Of a DNA stretch of 16,426 nt, positions 14,907 through 16,426 are shown piece by piece. This DNA is from Candidatus Baldrarchaeota archaeon (GTDB lineage Archaea; Asgardarchaeota; Baldrarchaeia; Baldrarchaeales; DXJG01): assembly GCA_030587435.1 (NCBI GenBank), contig JAUQZC010000073.1, positions 1-16,426 of the forward strand. The letters run 5' to 3'. Position 1 is the stretch's first letter. The number at the start of each line of letters is the position of its first letter. A program made the position numbers and the translations under genes. A model generated the notes under the pieces. It was not told the DNA's origin and did no database searches. It was given only the letters and a program-made list of their open reading frames with translations.

Positions 14907-16349
14907 CTATGGAAGTGCAAGTCTTCCTGGGTGCATAATACCATTTGGGTCTAACACCTTCTTTATCTTCTTAAGTAAGTTATAGTACCCTGCCGCTTTT
15001 GACATCACCAGAGGCGCGTGGACCATGGCGTTTGGTCTGTAGGGTATTCCTCCCATGTCTAGGAATATTTCGGTCATTTCGGTGTCGAGACGTTCAACTT
15101 TTTCAAATTCTTGTGGATCTTTTGGATCGAAGAGCACAATTGGCATTAATAATCCTTGTCTGCCGTGGTCGATACCTGCTAGCCAGACTACGGGTGAAAA
15201 CTTGTATTTCTCCATTAGCTGCTCTGCGATTTTTGCAAATTTAGCGGATTCTTTCCATGGAATATACCAGGTTATGAAGAGTAGTCCTCCGCCTTTATGG
15301 CCTGCGTATGGTACTGATATTCTGTTGGGCTTTGTTAGCCTTGCTATTATTTGTTTTATATCTAGTTTCCATTCGAAGAGATTTTCTTCACCGTATTCTT
15401 TCTGATATTTCTCGAGAACGTTTCTAATTTTTTTCTTTATTATTTCTAGTTCTTCTTGTGTTTCTGCTCCTAGTTCGAAGTTCATCCAGACTTGCGGCAA
15501 TCCTTTTGGTTTAGGTCTTGGAGGCCACACGTATTTAGCTCTTCTGCAGGTTGCTAAATGGTAGTTTCCTCCTTGTGCTAGGTCAACTATTTCATGTTTC
15601 ATAACTTCGAGGCAAGGCTCAATTAGATATTCCCAGTCGCTTGCTCCGAAGGCTAGAACCTCTCTGTATTTTGGTAGTGGAAATATCTTGACAGCCATTT
15701 TGGTTACTATTCCAAGGGTTCCTTGTGATCCGAGGAATAGACCTGTGAGATCTGGGCCGAACATCCATCTGTAGAACCATTTTGAGGTTGGTAGTGCTGC
15801 TGAGCCTGTTCTTATTATTTCTCCTGTTGGTAAAACGACTTCTAGGCCTAGTACGTCGTCTGCTGCTGGTCCGTATTTTGTTGCTAGGAAGTGGAATCCT
15901 CGGTCAAGGTGGTCGCCGACTATTGTTGCGGCTGGTGGTGCTCCGTCTGGGATTCCAGGTCTGTAGTCTGGGTAGTGTTCTTGCATGTATTTCCATGCTT
16001 GTGCAACGGTGACTCCTGATTCTACAACCATGTACCTGGCGTCTGTGTCAACTTCAATTATTCTGTTCATTCTACGGAGGTCTATTAGTATGCCTCCTCC
16101 GTATACGGGTGTTGCCACTCCTCCACTTAGTCCTCCTGATTGAGGGATGACAGGGATTTTTTCTTTATTGGCTAGGATTAATATTTTTCTTACTTCTTCG
16201 ACGCTTTTTGGTCTTACTATTACTGCGGCTTCTCGTGAATGTATGTCCATGATACCTTTTGTGACGTAGCCTGCTCTGATTGGTTTTGCTGTTGATACGT
16301 TTTCGGGGCCAACTATGTTTTTCAAAGCTTCAATTATATGCTCCTTCAT
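14907..16349 (-). CDS. FAD-linked oxidase of the VAO/PCMH type (GlcD-like)
   Basis: A 480-residue flavoprotein dehydrogenase. The N-terminal FAD-binding (PCMH-type) domain shows VIVRPKSVEEVRKIL, PVIPQSGGLSGG (66-77), and GLFLGSQGTLGIVTK (203-217), with the signature stretch ATIVGDHLDRGF (141-152). That stretch is closer to the GNxxDRG of vanillyl-alcohol oxidase and p-cresol methylhydroxylase than to glycolate oxidase GlcD. The C-terminal FAD-oxidase domain ends in the family motif LDPNGIMHPGRL. Substrates of the family are 2-hydroxy acids or para-alkylphenols; the natural one here is unknown. GGTGGAGTGGG precedes the ATG. It is the first gene of a two-gene operon with the HdrD/GlcF-like protein, its probable electron acceptor. 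Confidence 0.93.
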   Translation of the reverse strand: MKEHIIEALKNIVGPENVSTAKPIRAGYVTKGIMDIHSREAAVIVRPKSVEEVRKILILANKEKIPVIPQSGGLSGGVATPVYGGGILIDLRRMNRIIEVDTDARYMVVESGVTVAQAWKYMQEHYPDYRPGIPDGAPPAATIVGDHLDRGFHFLATKYGPAADDVLGLEVVLPTGEIIRTGSAALPTSKWFYRWMFGPDLTGLFLGSQGTLGIVTKMAVKIFPLPKYREVLAFGASDWEYLIEPCLEVMKHEIVDLAQGGNYHLATCRRAKYVWPPRPKPKGLPQVWMNFELGAETQEELEIIKKKIRNVLEKYQKEYGEENLFEWKLDIKQIIARLTKPNRISVPYAGHKGGGLLFITWYIPWKESAKFAKIAEQLMEKYKFSPVVWLAGIDHGRQGLLMPIVLFDPKDPQEFEKVERLDTEMTEIFLDMGGIPYRPNAMVHAPLVMSKAAGYYNLLKKIKKVLDPNGIMHPGRLALP

Positions 16350-16404
16350 CCCACTCCACCATTTTAACTCATTATTTGCTGTTTTACTGCTAAATGTTAT
16401 GATT

Positions 16405-16418
16405 AGTTAAATATAAGT
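16405..16418 (-). promoter_or_regulatory. TATA box of the FAD oxidase operon
   Basis: On the minus strand the sequence reads ACTTATATTTAACT, an archaeal TATA-type element. Transcription about 25 bases downstream would leave a leader of roughly 35 bases containing the GGTGGAGTGGG ribosome binding site. Confidence 0.6.
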
Positions 16419-16426
16419 ATTTTGTA

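Noticed and set aside
13706..16012. Several open frames on the plus strand across the FAD oxidase operon, some leucine-rich.
   Set aside because: They lie opposite two well-conserved genes, and their low-complexity leucine/valine runs come from the codon pattern of the real strand.
1..16426. CRISPR arrays, tRNA or rRNA genes, insertion sequences and integrase sites.
   Set aside because: No regularly spaced repeats, cloverleaf-type sequences, transposase motifs or long terminal inverted repeats were seen by reading; no computed search was possible.

Overview
The window looks like part of an archaeal chromosome, AT-rich and probably from an anaerobe. The archaeal signs are TATA-box style promoters rather than -35/-10 elements, a Y-family polymerase with a PCNA-binding tail, a Sir2 deacylase, small ribbon-helix-helix proteins, and a paired FAD oxidase and HdrD-like Fe-S protein. 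I cannot assign a lineage from sequence alone. No tRNA, rRNA, CRISPR array, insertion sequence or integrase was seen. No stretch without genes exceeds about 260 bases.

Left part (1-5275, all minus strand). A nucleotidyltransferase-domain gene runs off the left edge and is broken by a frameshift in an A6 run (424-429). Next comes an iron module: a DtxR-family repressor gene (782-1255), a four-helix membrane protein (1433-1909), feoB (1917-3989) and two overlapping feoA genes (4001-4527). The last four form one transcription unit. Its promoter (TATA about 4577-4587) is followed by two tandem DtxR-type palindromes 19 bp apart. A weaker copy of the same box lies just upstream of the repressor gene, so the local repressor probably controls both ferrous iron uptake and itself. 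Upstream of the feo promoter is a decayed acyl-CoA ligase gene (4660-5275).

Middle (5373-8945). A Sir2 deacylase gene (minus) diverges from a plus-strand cluster: a nitroreductase-like flavoprotein, two unrelated small ribbon-helix-helix proteins and a stand-alone SCP2 lipid-binding domain protein, each of the last three with a strong ribosome binding site. A metallo-beta-lactamase fold hydrolase with a C-terminal winged helix follows under its own likely promoter.

Right part (9205-16349). An intact fatty acyl-CoA ligase with a TTG start, a saccharopine dehydrogenase-like reductase and DNA polymerase IV lie on the plus strand as separate units. Convergent to them is a two-gene minus-strand operon for a VAO/PCMH-type FAD oxidase and an HdrD/GlcF-like protein with two 4Fe-4S ligand sets and two CCG domains. 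This is a typical pairing for passing electrons from an organic substrate to an Fe-S or quinone/heterodisulfide acceptor.

Themes: iron homeostasis on the left, and acyl-CoA or lipid and redox metabolism (acyl-CoA ligase, SCP2, flavoproteins, Fe-S reductase) in the rest. The less ordinary items are the cysteine-rich insert in one FeoA, the membrane protein linked to feoB, and the nitroreductase-RHH-RHH-SCP2 cluster.
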